A stretch of 64,000 bases of DNA. Origin: Sambucus nigra (lineage: Eukaryota; Streptophyta; Magnoliopsida; Dipsacales; Adoxaceae). This document shows positions 11,945-23,160 of this stretch, piece by piece. The stretch is taken from assembly GCA_949130495.1 (NCBI GenBank), contig OX422214.1, positions 251,228,187-251,292,186 on the forward strand, read 5' to 3'. Position 1 is the first letter of the stretch. Every line of letters begins with the position of its first letter. Made by a program: the position numbers and the translations under genes. The notes beneath the pieces were generated by a model, which was not told where the DNA came from, searched no databases, and was given only the letters and a program-made list of their open reading frames with translations.

Positions 11945-13437
11945 AAGCCAGGGGTTCGAAAAATAAGAGTATCTGATAGTGGAAGAATGTTTAAGATGTC
12001 TCTGCCACTCATTATTAGAATATATCAGGGTGAGATATTCCCTTTTGAAAATATGCCCTCCTTTTGTTCCCATTGTTCAACCATTGGACATCACATTGGA
12101 GTATGTAATACTCTCAAAAGAATGCGACGGGCTACTGAGAAACTGGATCCCAAAACCAAAACCAACCCTCAAAAATAGCCCACTGCAAAATCTAATCCAA
12201 ATGCTCCCCAAAACCAGCCTACATCAGTTGTTCCTGATACTGTCATCACATTTGTTGCAGCACAGGGGATTAGTCCCCCACCTCCTGCAGCTATTAAAGA
12301 TCCATCATCTACTTCTGGATCTAAAGCCTCACCTGATGATGACTCCCCTTCCTTCAGTACCCCACCTGAAAGCCCCAATGATAGTCCTGATGATAGTCCT
12401 AAAGCCAACATCAACACCTCTAATTCAGCTGACTCCATCTTTTTAATGAACATTTTGCATTGGAATTGTAGGGATGTTGCTAATAGAAACACTCAAAAAG
12501 TCCTATATGATATCTGTACAAATAATGTCATTGACATTCTCTGCCTTGCTAAACCAAAATGTGTCATTTCTTCCATATCTCCCTCCCTATGGAAAAACCT
12601 CAATCTCAAGTTTCTATGCTACAATGAGAATTTATCTCCTACCAAAACCATTTGGGTATTCTATTATAAGAATATCATTCCACCTATTATACTCATTCAA
12701 TCTGTCCAACAGGTCACCATTTCTCATAATAAATGTCTCATTTCTTTTGTCTATGCTAAAACTGACTATGTTAGGAGAAAATTACTTTGGAGAGAGCTCT
12801 CTCAAATCCCTAATCTCACTTCTGATCCTTGGATCATAATTGGAGATTTCAATGATGTGTTAGGTGCACATGAAAGGCTTGGATGTAACCCCCCCTTAGT
12901 GCTTTATGTTATGATTTTCAGCAATTCATTGATGGCAAGAGCTTCATTGATATTCCCTCTAAAGGTCACTTTTACACTTGGAAACATATGGGGTCCTACC
13001 ATTGTGGGACACCCCATGTTCATTCTCCAAAGTAAACTTAAGCTTCTGAAAAATTCCCTCAAAGACTGGAACAAAAATGTTTTTGGAAACATTCATCAAA
13101 AAGTCATCGATGCTAGATCCAAGTTGGACTCCATACAAAAACTCTTGGCAAAATGACTGTAACATTTTGGATGCCATTCCTTTTGACCTTGAAATTAAAA
13201 CTGCAGTGTTTTCTCTTAGTAGCAAATCCTCTCCAGGGCCTGATGGCTTCACTGGTTCCTTTTACCAGCACTGCTGGGACATCATTGTTGATGATATCTG
13301 CAAAGCCATCAAAGCCTTCTTTGTACAAAATTGGATACTCCCCACTTTCAATTCCAACTTTATCACTCTCCTTCCCAAGACCAATGAAGCCATATCTCTG
13401 AACCAATTCAGACCCATAGCTATTTTGAATGTATGCA
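11945..13437 (+). pseudogene. L1-type LINE: gag-like knuckle, endonuclease and start of RT
   Basis: The frame at 11987 encodes a gag-like tail with a zinc knuckle CSHCSTIGHHIGVC, typical of plant L1 ORF1 proteins. It is stopped by TAG at 12176-12178, and the same frame then continues through a Pro/Ser/Asp-rich linker into the endonuclease (MNILHWNCRDVANRNTQK at 12446; IIIGDFNDVLGAHERLG near 12840). From about 13140 the frame shifts, and an RT start appears: SSKSSPGPDGFTGSFYQHCW, then LLPKTNEAISLNQFRPIAIL, ending near 13437. The stretch normally found between endonuclease and RT is much shortened. The element is decayed by at least one stop, frameshifts and deletions. Confidence 0.8.
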
Positions 13438-14735
13438 TCAATTTAATTCATATAGCTTCAAGACACATAATTAAATCACATACATCACAGCGAGGAATAA
13501 GAAAAATCTTGAAGTTTGTGGCTCTAAGTGAATATATGATTTGTACTGATTTAATAGTTGCCTCTATGTAAGAATATAGTGTTGATATGAATAAAATTCA
13601 TAAGCTATGAGAGAAGTACATGTACAATAGAGGTAATGAAGAATGAGTACTCGTTATGTTTGGCCTGATATTTTTTTTTTTCCAAATTTGCTATCAAATT
13701 TTTTGTTATAAGATTGTTTCAGGCCCAACATTTTTTGTCTGTTCAAATACATGGACACAATTTGATATTCATTTTAATCACCATTATAAAAATGAGAAAC
13801 AGATAAAGAAAAATAGCAAAGTCGCAGTGGGTATTAGGGCCGCCTCTACTTTTTTCATATGCGGATATGATTATCTTAGTCATAGGAAGAAGTAAAGTCA
13901 GGAAAGAAACGTTTGAAAACGTTTAGAAACTTATGGACAATTTGCAATTTTTATTTCTCCTAATCAAGAACCCATTATTCTTTATAGATAATGACAAAAG
14001 ATTTTTTTAATTGAATTGTGAGAATATAAGAGAGAAAGTCACCCAAAGATTAGTGAATATTTTGGCGATAGATAGAGAGAATCATGACTGCATAAGAGGT
14101 GTTGTTGGACGATGTTGAAGAGATGTGATACAGAGGAGGTTTCAGGTGCGTTTTGAACGATGTTAACTTTCCTGTATACATTTCTTGAAGATAAAGAATG
14201 ACAATGAACAGAAGAAAAGAATACAACATGAAACTTCCAGACCGTGTCATGGACTTCAGGAGCATAGACAATGAAATAATATCATCAGATGACGTACTTG
14301 GGCCGCTGCATATCATATACGCAGCTTCAGTAGAATTCGATCCTCTTCTGCGCTTCTAAGGAGTTGCTTGTTGTGGTTGTGGTGTAAGGGAAAGTTTTGA
14401 TGTGAGAATATCTGAGTTTTGAGAGTGCAGAAGTTTTTACACACAGAGAGAGAAGGAAAAAAATCGCGGGTTAGTGATGGGAGTGGGTGGTTTTTAATTT
14501 ACTGGGCATTTGAAAGTTGTTGATTAAGAATATATACTGTTAGTTGGGGTTTTATAGGTGGAGTTTGTTATAGGGAGTTAGAAGTAGACGTGAATGTGGA
14601 CATTTCTCCGGATTGTACATCAACGTGGGTTAGAAGAGTTACATATATGACACGTAGGTTTTTTTTGGTTAAAAAAAGTAAAAAATCAGACAAAATTAGA
14701 TTTGATGTTTGGGGGCTTCTCAGTGTTCGGACTAC
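13438..14735. other. Foreign segment replacing the LINE RT core; possible captured host fragment
   Basis: RT homology stops near 13437 and resumes near 14736 beyond the catalytic core, so this 1.3 kb took the place of the RT centre. It does not resemble a LINE. On the + strand a 53-codon frame from ATG 14200 (MTMNRRKEYNMKLPDRVMDF...) runs to a TAA at 14357-14359. The minus strand is also open over the same bases (14316 to 14050). The right part looks promoter-like on the minus strand, with CCTATAAAACCCC near 14550 followed by a CT-rich stretch. Origin unknown; a captured gene fragment or a decayed small transposon are both possible. Confidence 0.4.
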
Positions 14736-15555
14736 ATACCTATATATAAGCAAAACTAAATCCTTGGTGTACCTTGGTAAAGGAGCTCTCACATATAAAA
14801 ATAACATCCTTAGAACTCTTGGCATTAGAGAGGGATCCAACACTCTTCACTATCTTGGACTTCCCATCTTCAGAGGTCAACCCAAAGTAATCCAGGGGTA
14901 TGCTGATAAAGTTAAATCCAAACTTGGTAGCTGGCAGGGAAAATTGCTATCCATTGCCGGCAGATGTGAACTAATCAAGGCCATTATATATCCTATTCTT
15001 AACTACAGTTTTATGCTATATAAATGGCCTATGAGTCTTCTGAAAAATATACAAACTTGCATTATGAATTTCCTCTGGACTTGCTGTGTCACTCAGCAAC
15101 CCTCCGTTACTGTTGCATGGCAAACTGTTTGTACCCCCAAGGCTAATGGTGGATTGGGTCTTAGAAATGTAATATCTCTTAACAAAGCTTCTTGTCTTAA
15201 GCAGGCTTGGAATATTCTCTGCTCCTCTAACCCTTGGAGCTCCTTCTTCAAAGCTAGATTCAACTTTGTTGAGTCTAATCCCTACAAGATTTCATCTGTT
15301 TGGCCCAGTCTCAAAGAGTCCCTACACATCATTCAGCTTCATTGTAGGTGGACTGTGGGAAATGGCAATCTTATTGACCTTTGGAATGACAACTGGCTTG
15401 GAGAACCTCTCAGTTGCACTACTGGACTGAATCTTTCTTCTTTTAAAGTCAACACTCTCATTTCCAATAATCAATGGCAAATCCCCCATATCTTTACCCA
15501 ACACTTTCCTGAGATTCCTGCTAATATCTCCTCAAATATGTTGGAGAACCAATGA
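14736..15555 (+). pseudogene. L1-type LINE: C-terminal part of reverse transcriptase region
   Basis: An open frame ending at TGA 15553-15555 encodes the post-catalytic part of a plant L1 ORF2: SKTKSLVYLGKGA, YLGLPIFRGQPK, KLGSWQGKLLSIAGRCELIK, then a Trp/Cys-rich stretch (NFLWTCCVTQQPSVTVAWQT) and NGGLGLRN. These motifs follow the RT domain in plant LINEs. The frame extends upstream to 14590, but the part before about 14736 shows no LINE similarity and belongs to the inserted segment. The YADD-type RT core is missing, and no RNase H or poly-A tail is evident downstream. Confidence 0.8.
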
Positions 15556-15599
15556 TTCACTTAGAATCAATTTCTTCTTATGCGGTACGTGCTTCCATT

Positions 15600-15765
15600 A
15601 AGGTGAAGGCATCTGTAATAATTTGCTTCACTTCGTCTGGCAGGGCTGGAAGATTGATTGCAAAGTACAGGCCAACGATGCCAGTTCTTTCACTATCGAT
15701 TCTAAGTACTCATTGAGGTATTGTTCTCCTTTTAAGGCATTTGTAAGGCAGCTTTAAGGTTGTAA
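15600..15765 (-). pseudogene. Possible captured exon fragment, unknown
   Basis: On the minus strand a frame of about 40 codons reads [20 protein letters not shown], then [16 protein letters not shown] and a stop. It looks protein-like but I do not recognise the family. Frames on both strands are open over the same bases, so this is a suggestion only. CACTA elements often carry pieces of host genes, which would fit its position. Confidence 0.25.
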
Positions 15766-16140
15766 AAACATATTGTTAATTATTTCCAGATATTCTCAAA
15801 GGCTTTACTTGTTGATTTAGTCAAGTAAACTATTGATTTCACGCAATCAGTGATTGGCGCCATAATAGTGCTGAAATTATGAGCATAACACTTGTAGGGC
15901 TCGTTTGGTTCGAGGTTTGAAAAGGGAATTTAGGATTCCTGGAATTTATAATTCCCCTCATTTAGAATTACAATGTTTGGTTGGAGATTTAAGGGAGAAC
16001 TTAGAATTTCTGGAATTTAGAATTCCCACGAAATTGGAATTCTTCTTTCCCCTATAAAATGGGGGTAATCCTATATTCCCGATCATATTACCTTACTTTA
16101 TGGTGAGACAAAAATACCATCTCACATAAACTCATACGTA
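15766..16140. other. Non-coding segment, MITE-like end GGGCTCGTTTGG at 15897
   Basis: GGGCTCGTTTGG at 15897-15908 resembles the terminal repeats of PIF/Harbinger-type MITEs, and short inverted motifs (GGAATTTATAATTCC, GGAATTTAGAATTCC) follow. No matching right end was found before the microsatellite, so a MITE is not established. Two copies of TGATTGGCGCCA-like sequence lie near 15850 and 16738. Confidence 0.3.
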
Positions 16141-16303
16141 CACACTCTCTCTCTCTCACACACACACACACATACACTCTCTCACACATACACACACTCT
16201 CTCTCACAAACATACATATACACACTCTCTTTCTCTCTCACTCACACACATGCTCTCTCTATCTCTCTCACACACATACACATACACACTCTCTCTCTAT
16301 CCT

Positions 16304-16386
<83 letters not shown>

Positions 16387-16474
16387 ACCACACACACACA
16401 CACACACAAACACATACACACTCTCTCTCTATTTCCCTCTCTCTCTCTCTCTCTCTCTCTCTTACCCACACACA

Positions 16475-16513
<39 letters not shown>

Positions 16514-16572
16514 CCTCTATATCACACACACATACACACACACTATTACATATAAATACACACATACACACA

Positions 16573-16648
<76 letters not shown>

Positions 16649-16723
16649 CACACACTATCACACATATAAATACACACATACACACACACTCTATCTCTCT
16701 CTCACGCACATACACTCACACAT
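16141..16723. repeat. Compound (CA)n/(CT)n microsatellite, about 580 bp
   Basis: Alternating runs of CACACA and CTCTCT, with occasional CATA, TATC and CCCT interruptions, fill the interval almost completely. The longest CT run is near 16576-16616. Open frames on both strands here (Ser/Leu/His/Thr or Arg/Glu/Cys/Val repeats) are by-products of the repeat. Confidence 0.97.
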
Positions 16724-16978
16724 ATAACCCATGGAATGATTGGCGCCACTTTTAAGTTGCTCTTATAATGTGTTATGAACAGAACACCTATAATGTGTTG
16801 CTAAATCACACATGTATATTAGAAAAAATATGTATACAATATAATATTATAATCGTACATTACAAGTGAATATATATCTTACTAGTAATGTTACTGTGTT
16901 TGTACCGAGTTGTACTAACTTTTCTAATTTTTTGCCTGTCAAGTGGAGTGAATAGAAAAAAATATACTTTTTGAGAAT

Positions 16979-19038
16979 ATGGAGGATATGTTTAAAGAGG
17001 TGAGTTATGAGTCCATTATCTCTTCAATTTAAACTTTGTAATATGTGTTATTGAAGTCCATATAATTTACACTACATTCCATGTATATTGTGTGTATCCA
17101 AAACAGGTTGTTAGGGGAAAGAGATCGAGGCGAACTACAAGTAATGAGAATGAGGATGCAAGAATATCATGCAAAATCTATAACTCACATGCGGAGGAAG
17201 AAATTTATGCGGATGAAGTACCCAACATTGATTCTGTTGATAAGGGCAAAAAAAAGAAGCGGGGGGCATCAAAATTGAATGTAATTGCAACTGGGATAAA
17301 AGACCGTAAAGAGGTAGAATTCAATGAGTTTGGGCAACCAATTGGACTCAATTCCATCCAACTTAGTTCTATGATTGGGATTTTAGCACGAGAATGCGTA
17401 CCAGTAACACATGAAGGTTGGGATAAGGTGACAAGTGACACCAAGGATCAAATATGGGAGTTTATTACTGTGAGTGTTTTATTTCTCTACCCTTTGCACA
17501 ATTATGTAATATTTTGAATGTAACTTTGTACATATTGAATTGTAACTAATATAGTGTATTTGTTCTTTATGATGCAGCAAAAATATAACCTTGAAGAATG
17601 TCGAAAGGCCATTGTTTTGGGTCAGACGGGCAGAGCTTGGAAAGATTATAAGTCAAAATTATCAACACAGATACGAGAAGAAGCTAAAGGACAAAATTCC
17701 ACTCGCCATCTTACATTACTCAAGCCCCCTGGAATGAAGTCAAATGAATGGGATGCATTTGTTAAATCTCGTTTGTCACCTGAATTTGATGCAAGTGAAT
17801 TATATTATTTATTTTTTATTGTTATTAATAGACTAAAGTCCACTTTTAGTATTCTTGTATTTCTCGCAATTATATATGATTTCTCTTATTTTAATAGGAA
17901 ATAAGTGAAAAGCATAAGGAGGCTAAGCAAAGAAAATCCATCCACAGACAACTAGTCGTAGAGGCTATGCAAGACTTAAGGAAAACATGGTATGTTTCCC
18001 CTTTAAAGTTGTATACTTCATAAGTAGCTTACATTATTTCATGATTCTATATTTTAAAATTTTGTAGAAAGCTGAAGACCCAAATAAAACTATACGCCGT
18101 GTTGATGTTTGGATAAGGGGACATAGGAGAGAAAATGGCAATCCGGTTAATCAAGTTGTTGGTGAAGCGATAGTAACGACTTAAACACTTACACAACACT
18201 TTACAATTTTTTTAAAAGCTACAATGTGTTTATTATATTTTTTAAATATGTTGAATTCTTGTATTTATTTTAGGAAAAGATGGAAAAAATTCCATCTCAT
18301 GATTCAACATCGTTGAGAGATGATGCATTAGTAAAGGTGCTTGGTCCTGAACGTCCGGGTTATGTCCGAGGTCTTGGATTTGGGGTGACGCCTACGAAGG
18401 TAGATGCATCGTTACATAGTAATGCAAGGGTAACGACTCTTGAAACTCAAATTCAGCAACTTTTGGAATGGAAGATGCACATGGAAAGTCGAATGACACA
18501 AGGAAATGAAAGAAATGTGGTAATTTTTTAAAATTAAATATGATTCAATACATATAGTTTTTCCCTTGTTTTGTTTTTATATACTTCACTTGCATTTTCT
18601 ATAGGGTCAACATGAGGGTGGTGGGGATGACATGCATAATCATGCACATACTCTACAGGTTATTGTTAATGAATTATCTAAGTCTAAATTGTTTTACTAA
18701 TTGCATTAATAATTTTTTTTAATTGTTTTCTTTGTACTATTTATTAGTGTAATCGTGAAAGTTCATGCGCACAAAGTGCTCCACAAAGAAATTCTCCTTG
18801 CAAATTGTTGCATTGGTTGGGGACCGGAGAAGAAGTGGCAAGCGCAGAAATTGATTCTACAGACCCAAACTCACTAGTGCACCACCAAATCCTTGGGCCT
18901 GATTGTTATAAAGTATGGGTTGTTGAAATTTTAGTGCCCAAAGTGCCAGTTTTTCGATACTCGGATGCATTTTCCATACTTGATGATGCAAAAGGAAGTA
19001 CCATAGCATGGCCACATCGATACATTCTTTTTGACTAA
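16979..19038 (+). pseudogene. Transposase_24 (TNP1-like) gene of the CACTA element, eight exons
   Basis: Exons fit as 16979-16999, 17107-17469, 17578-17790, 17898-17989, 18068-18172, 18274-18519, 18605-18658 and 18748-19038. All other junctions are GT-AG; the third intron uses GC-AG. About 460 residues. Signatures of the Ptta/En/Spm Transposase_24 family are VTHEGWDKVTSDTKDQIWEF, RAWKDYKSKL, LKPPGMKSNEWDAFVKSRLS, TTSRRGYARLKENM and DDALVKVLGPERPGYVRGLG. The last exon has a separate conserved tail (LLHWLGTGEEVASAEIDSTD; KVPVFRYSDAFSILDD). Proteins of this kind accompany TNP2 in CACTA elements and are thought to bind subterminal repeats. In exon 4 the TTSRRGYARL block is in a different frame from the exon start, so one indel breaks the gene. 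Same strand as the TNP2 tail. Confidence 0.82.
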
Positions 19039-19642
19039 TAATGTGAGTGGAATAGTTATAGTTCTTGGATTTTACTCTAAGAATTTTTCTTTGAAATTCT
19101 CTCGTATCGATTTCAGAAAAATATAAGGAATCAAGTGGGTATGGAGTTTCTTCGTTGCTTTTTGGATTGAAGGTATACTTTGATTTTTTATTTTTTATTA
19201 CAAGTGTGTTGTTAATTTACGAGACTATTTAATAAAATTGTTTTCTGAACAGGTACCTATTTTTGGATGATGTTGAAGGCATTTTGGGAGGAATATTTTT
19301 GAAGAATGCTATTAGTGATTTTTTTAAGGAAGATTGCATTTTAACTTGTTAGGCTAATGCTCGTTTCATTATAATCCCATGTTTTTATGTGGCTTGTAAC
19401 ACCCAAATATATATTCATTCAACTATTTTGGGCATGACTTTGATATTATGGTTATGAGTACATACTATGAGTTCCTCTTAATTATATAAGTTTGGTTTAA
19501 ATTTTATGAATTGTGGAATTGTTAATTGTGATGCTATCATATATGTGGAAGCAACATGCATTTGAGAAGCTGGTTTTTATAAAAAAAAAAATTATACCCT
19601 TTTAACGACATATTTTATACATCGTAAAATGATAATAACGAC
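19039..19642. other. CACTA region downstream of the TNP1-like gene
   Basis: Mostly AT-rich, with possible non-coding or extra exons (an acceptor-like CAG at 19249-19251 precedes TACCTATTTTTGGATGATG). From about 19595 the CGACAT / ATCGTAA motifs of the CACTA subterminal repeats begin. The last five bases, ACGAC (19638-19642), are the left target duplication of element A. Confidence 0.55.
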
Positions 19643-20199
19643 TGTTAACGCAAAAAATCTCCATCTACGAGGACCAATCAGAAAAGGACACGTGTCATCC
19701 TACGTGGAAATATTCAGCACCCGAGGAATGTTAGTCGGCACCCGAGGAGTATTGGTCGGCACCCGAGGAGTGTTAGTTGGTACCCGAGGAGTATTAGTTG
19801 GCACCCGAGAAACTCTTAATCAACGAGCAACTAAAGCGGTCCGAGCTGCATCTCGGCCGTATCATTAATTATCAGATGGACAACAGTTCAACTATTCATT
19901 GAATGTTTATATTCTTGACGCACACGCTGCATTAAATGTATTACCCTTTCATATGTATATCATTTAATGTATCGACCCTTTCATGTACAGCCTAAGGGCT
20001 ATAAATACCTTGTATCATCCTCATTCAAGGGGGACCGGAATTTCTTGAGAGAATTTGTAATCAAGAATTCCACAAACACTCAGCAATAACATAACAGTGG
20101 ACGTAGGCTTTATTCCTAGCCGAACCACTTTAAAAATCTTTGTCTTATTTATTTATCTGTGATTGAATAATTAGAGCGATCTAGTTTTTTACATCAACA
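19643..20199 (+). repeat. 5' LTR of element A
   Basis: Begins TGTTAACGC and ends ACATCAACA. U3 holds about five copies of a 21-bp unit containing GTCGGCACCCGAGGAGTATT (19714-19812). A clear TATAAATA box is at 20000-20007, with transcription expected to start near 20030. Confidence 0.92.
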
Positions 20200-23160
20200 G
20201 ATTGGCGCCGTCTGTGGGAACGTGTTACAAGCGTTGTTCTCCACCAAAAGCTAAGTTTTTATTTTCTCTACGTATAATCAATTATACATAAATCTTTTGA
20301 TTCAATCATGATTTTTATGTTTATATGCATAAATTAATTGTCCAATTTTTATCTGCAAAATGTTGCATATCATGATTTTTAAATCATAACTGTTAGATTA
20401 ATTCTTATTTAGAAATCTGAAAAATAGTAGATTTCATAAATCATAATTCTTTGCTTGATTCTCAAGTTTTAATTTTATATCATGAAATAAATATTTTAAA
20501 TGATTACATATACCAATATATATAACGATGATAAGATTTGATAATTTTCTTTATTGATTTTGAAATAATTTTGTAAGATCTTTGATGTCAATTCAAAATC
20601 CCATCATATTTTTAATAAAAGAATGGGAAAAGGTTAAAGATAATAAAAAGTCTTCTCATGGAAATCATGACCCATATCTATTTTCTCTCTCTTCAAGTTT
20701 GAGTCTCTTTGCATTCACAAGTTTGAGACCCTTTGCATTCATTTTTATGAACTATATAATTATTTTGGTTCATCTTCCATCTATGTCAATAAAGTCAAAT
20801 TGATTGATTTTTTATATAAATTTGGTAATAATTTCGATCATTCACCATATTTTTATCTCTCCAAATTGGGAATAGGAAGGGATCAATATAAAAAAATAAT
20901 TTTCTCTCACCTGAAAAATCATTACTCACCTCTTATAAAAGAGGATCAGTAAAACAATCATGACCATATCAAGACTTTGGGCACAAATTTGATATGTTGG
21001 CCCCTCCTTCATCACATCACAAGGTTTCTTTGATGAAATCACACGATCTAGTGGGTTATATATTTATTCATTTAATTAACATTCTTAAGGCTTAAATTTT
21101 ACATTGAATGTTATTTTTTGATCTCAAGATTCAAGATATTCTGGTCATCCAACCATATATTCTATAACTTGAGATATCCTTAAATGTTGGTCGGCAACAT
21201 CCATGTCGTTTGTCGGCAGCAGTAGAATCTTGGGGTATTAAAAAAATGCTAAGCACCCCTGATATTTCTTTAAACACGAGTTCGGCTTGGGGACAAGCAG
21301 GGGGCTTAAGTCTTTTTAACTTATGATCACCCCAAAAATATTTTTAAACAGCAACTAATACCTGATTGGTTGTTGGAGATTAAATAAATTTACAAAAAAA
21401 CTTTACGTCTTACTTATGATGCATATTTGATAATAATTTGTCCATCTCACACACATTTGGCATAAAACATATTATTTCATATTTTGAAATTTTTATGCTG
21501 ATACATATCATATATTGATTGGATGAGTAAATTATTCTCATGACTAATCAATTCAGCCTACACATATGGTAGAGCAAATTATTAATTTTTACAGGCACAA
21601 GATTCAATGTATTCTATATCCGTTCGGATTCATATTTTATATTTATCTCAGCATGGAGCTCGAAAAATTTCTTCTCTCTATATATATTCGGCTCCGAGGA
21701 AAAGCTACAACAGTTATTATATTTCACCCCCAACGGATAGTTGGTCGGGGTAATTCTTATTTATATTCAGGCCCAGATATCTGCTCCAGCACAAATGATT
21801 CTATATATCTATTGGGATTCATATTCTATATTCATCTCAACATGGAGCTCGGCGAGATACTTATTATCATATTCAGCTTTGAAGAGAACTATAACATTTA
21901 TTATATTTCACCCCCAACGGATAGTTGGTCGGGGTAATTCTTATTTATATGCAGGCCCAACAAAGTTCTCGGCCATATTCTTATGTTCTGGAAAATATTA
22001 TTCTTATTCGGCATTCTGCAATTATGCCTCGACAAGATACTTATTCAGCTTTAAGGAGAATTACAACATTCGTTCAGATAATTCTTATTTATATTCGGGC
22101 CTGACAACGTTCTCGGCCATATTCTTATGTTCTGAAAGATCTTATTCTTGTTCGGCATTATATGATTCTACCTCGACGGATCGGCGAGGCACTTTATTAT
22201 TTTTAATTATTCTTTATATCTATTTGGATGCATATTCTATTCTCATTTCAGCATGGAGCTCGACAAATATTTATAATCTTATTCAGCTCCAAGGATGTCT
22301 CCAGCATTTATTATATCTTATTCAGCTCCAAGGATATCTCCGAAATTTATTATATCTTATTCCCAGCAATCTGTTGGTCATCGCCGAGGAGGTATCCTGC
22401 ATTTATATTATATTTTATTCCCAGCAATCTGTTGGTCATCGCCGAGGAGGTATCCTGCATTTATATTATATTTTATTCCCAACAATCTGTTGGTCATCGA
22501 TGAGGAGGTATCCTGCATTTATATTATATTTTATTCCCAACAATCTGTTGGTCATCGCCGAGGAGGTATCCTGCATTTATATTATATTTTATTCCCAACA
22601 ATCTGTTGGTCATCGCCGAGGAGGTATCCTGCATTTATTATATCTTATTCAGCTCCAAGGATATCTCCGGAATTTATATTATCTTATTCCCAACAAATCT
22701 GTTGGTCAGCACCGAGGAAGTCTCCAGGATTTATATTATCTTATTCCCAACAATCTGTTGGTCAGCTCCGAGGAAGTCTTCATCATTTATTATCAATTAC
22801 CACCAACTCCGATTGGTAGATAAAATCCAACTCCGGTTGGTAGACAAAATCCAACTCCGGTTGGTAGATAAAATCCAACTCCGGTTGGTATTGGTCGATA
22901 AATCTCATTCAAAGTTCACATTCCACAGTTGGGGGCTTCTATTACAGATATATTTGTTGATTTGGTGGCACATTCTTATAACATCATGCAATCGAGCATC
23001 AAATTTAACTCCACAAACTCACATGGTCAGGGCCCCGACTAATCATCATTCAGGAGGAATATTGAAGTTCAGGAGGTATATTGAAGTTCAGGAGGTATAT
23101 TGAAGTTCAGGAGGAATATTGAAGTTCAGGAGGTATATTGAAATTCAAGAGGTGTATTCA
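20200..23160. other. Element A leader: primer-binding site and 3 kb of unrelated, repeat-rich DNA
   Basis: The primer-binding site lies at 20202-20218. The rest takes the place of gag-pro-RT and has no homologous counterpart in C, though B has a close copy (52050-54829). It contains AT-rich DNA, then TCGGCCATATTCTTATGTTC-type repeats (21560-22200), a 57-bp tandem array (about 22280-22795), a short array of AAATCCAACTCCGGTTGGTA units (22800-22900) and an 18-bp array of GAAGTTCAGGAGGTATATT (23050-23150). Open frames here follow the repeat period and have no family signature. Confidence 0.75.
22280..22900 (+). repeat. 57-bp tandem array of element A
   Basis: About seven full units contain CAATCTGTTGGTCATCGCCG and end GCATTTATATTATATTTTA, mixed with shorter variants carrying CAGCTCCAAGGATATCTCC. 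The array passes into four or so 28-bp units around CCAACTCCGGTTGGTAG. The B copy (54059-54560) has about six long units with different internal variants, so copy number changed after the two insertions diverged. Confidence 0.85.

Noticed and set aside
16250..16715. Long ORFs on both strands of Ser/Leu/His or Arg/Glu/Val repeats
   Set aside because: Direct translation of the CA/CT microsatellite.
20200..20220. Assigning a specific tRNA to the TTGGCGCCGTCTGTGGG primer site of A, B and C
   Set aside because: The match to a particular tRNA cannot be verified without a tRNA set; only the site's position is claimed.
21741..22823. 360-codon ORF in element A (and 351 codons at 53424-54479 in B)
   Set aside because: The frame follows the tandem-repeat period, shifts between A and B, and has no family signature.
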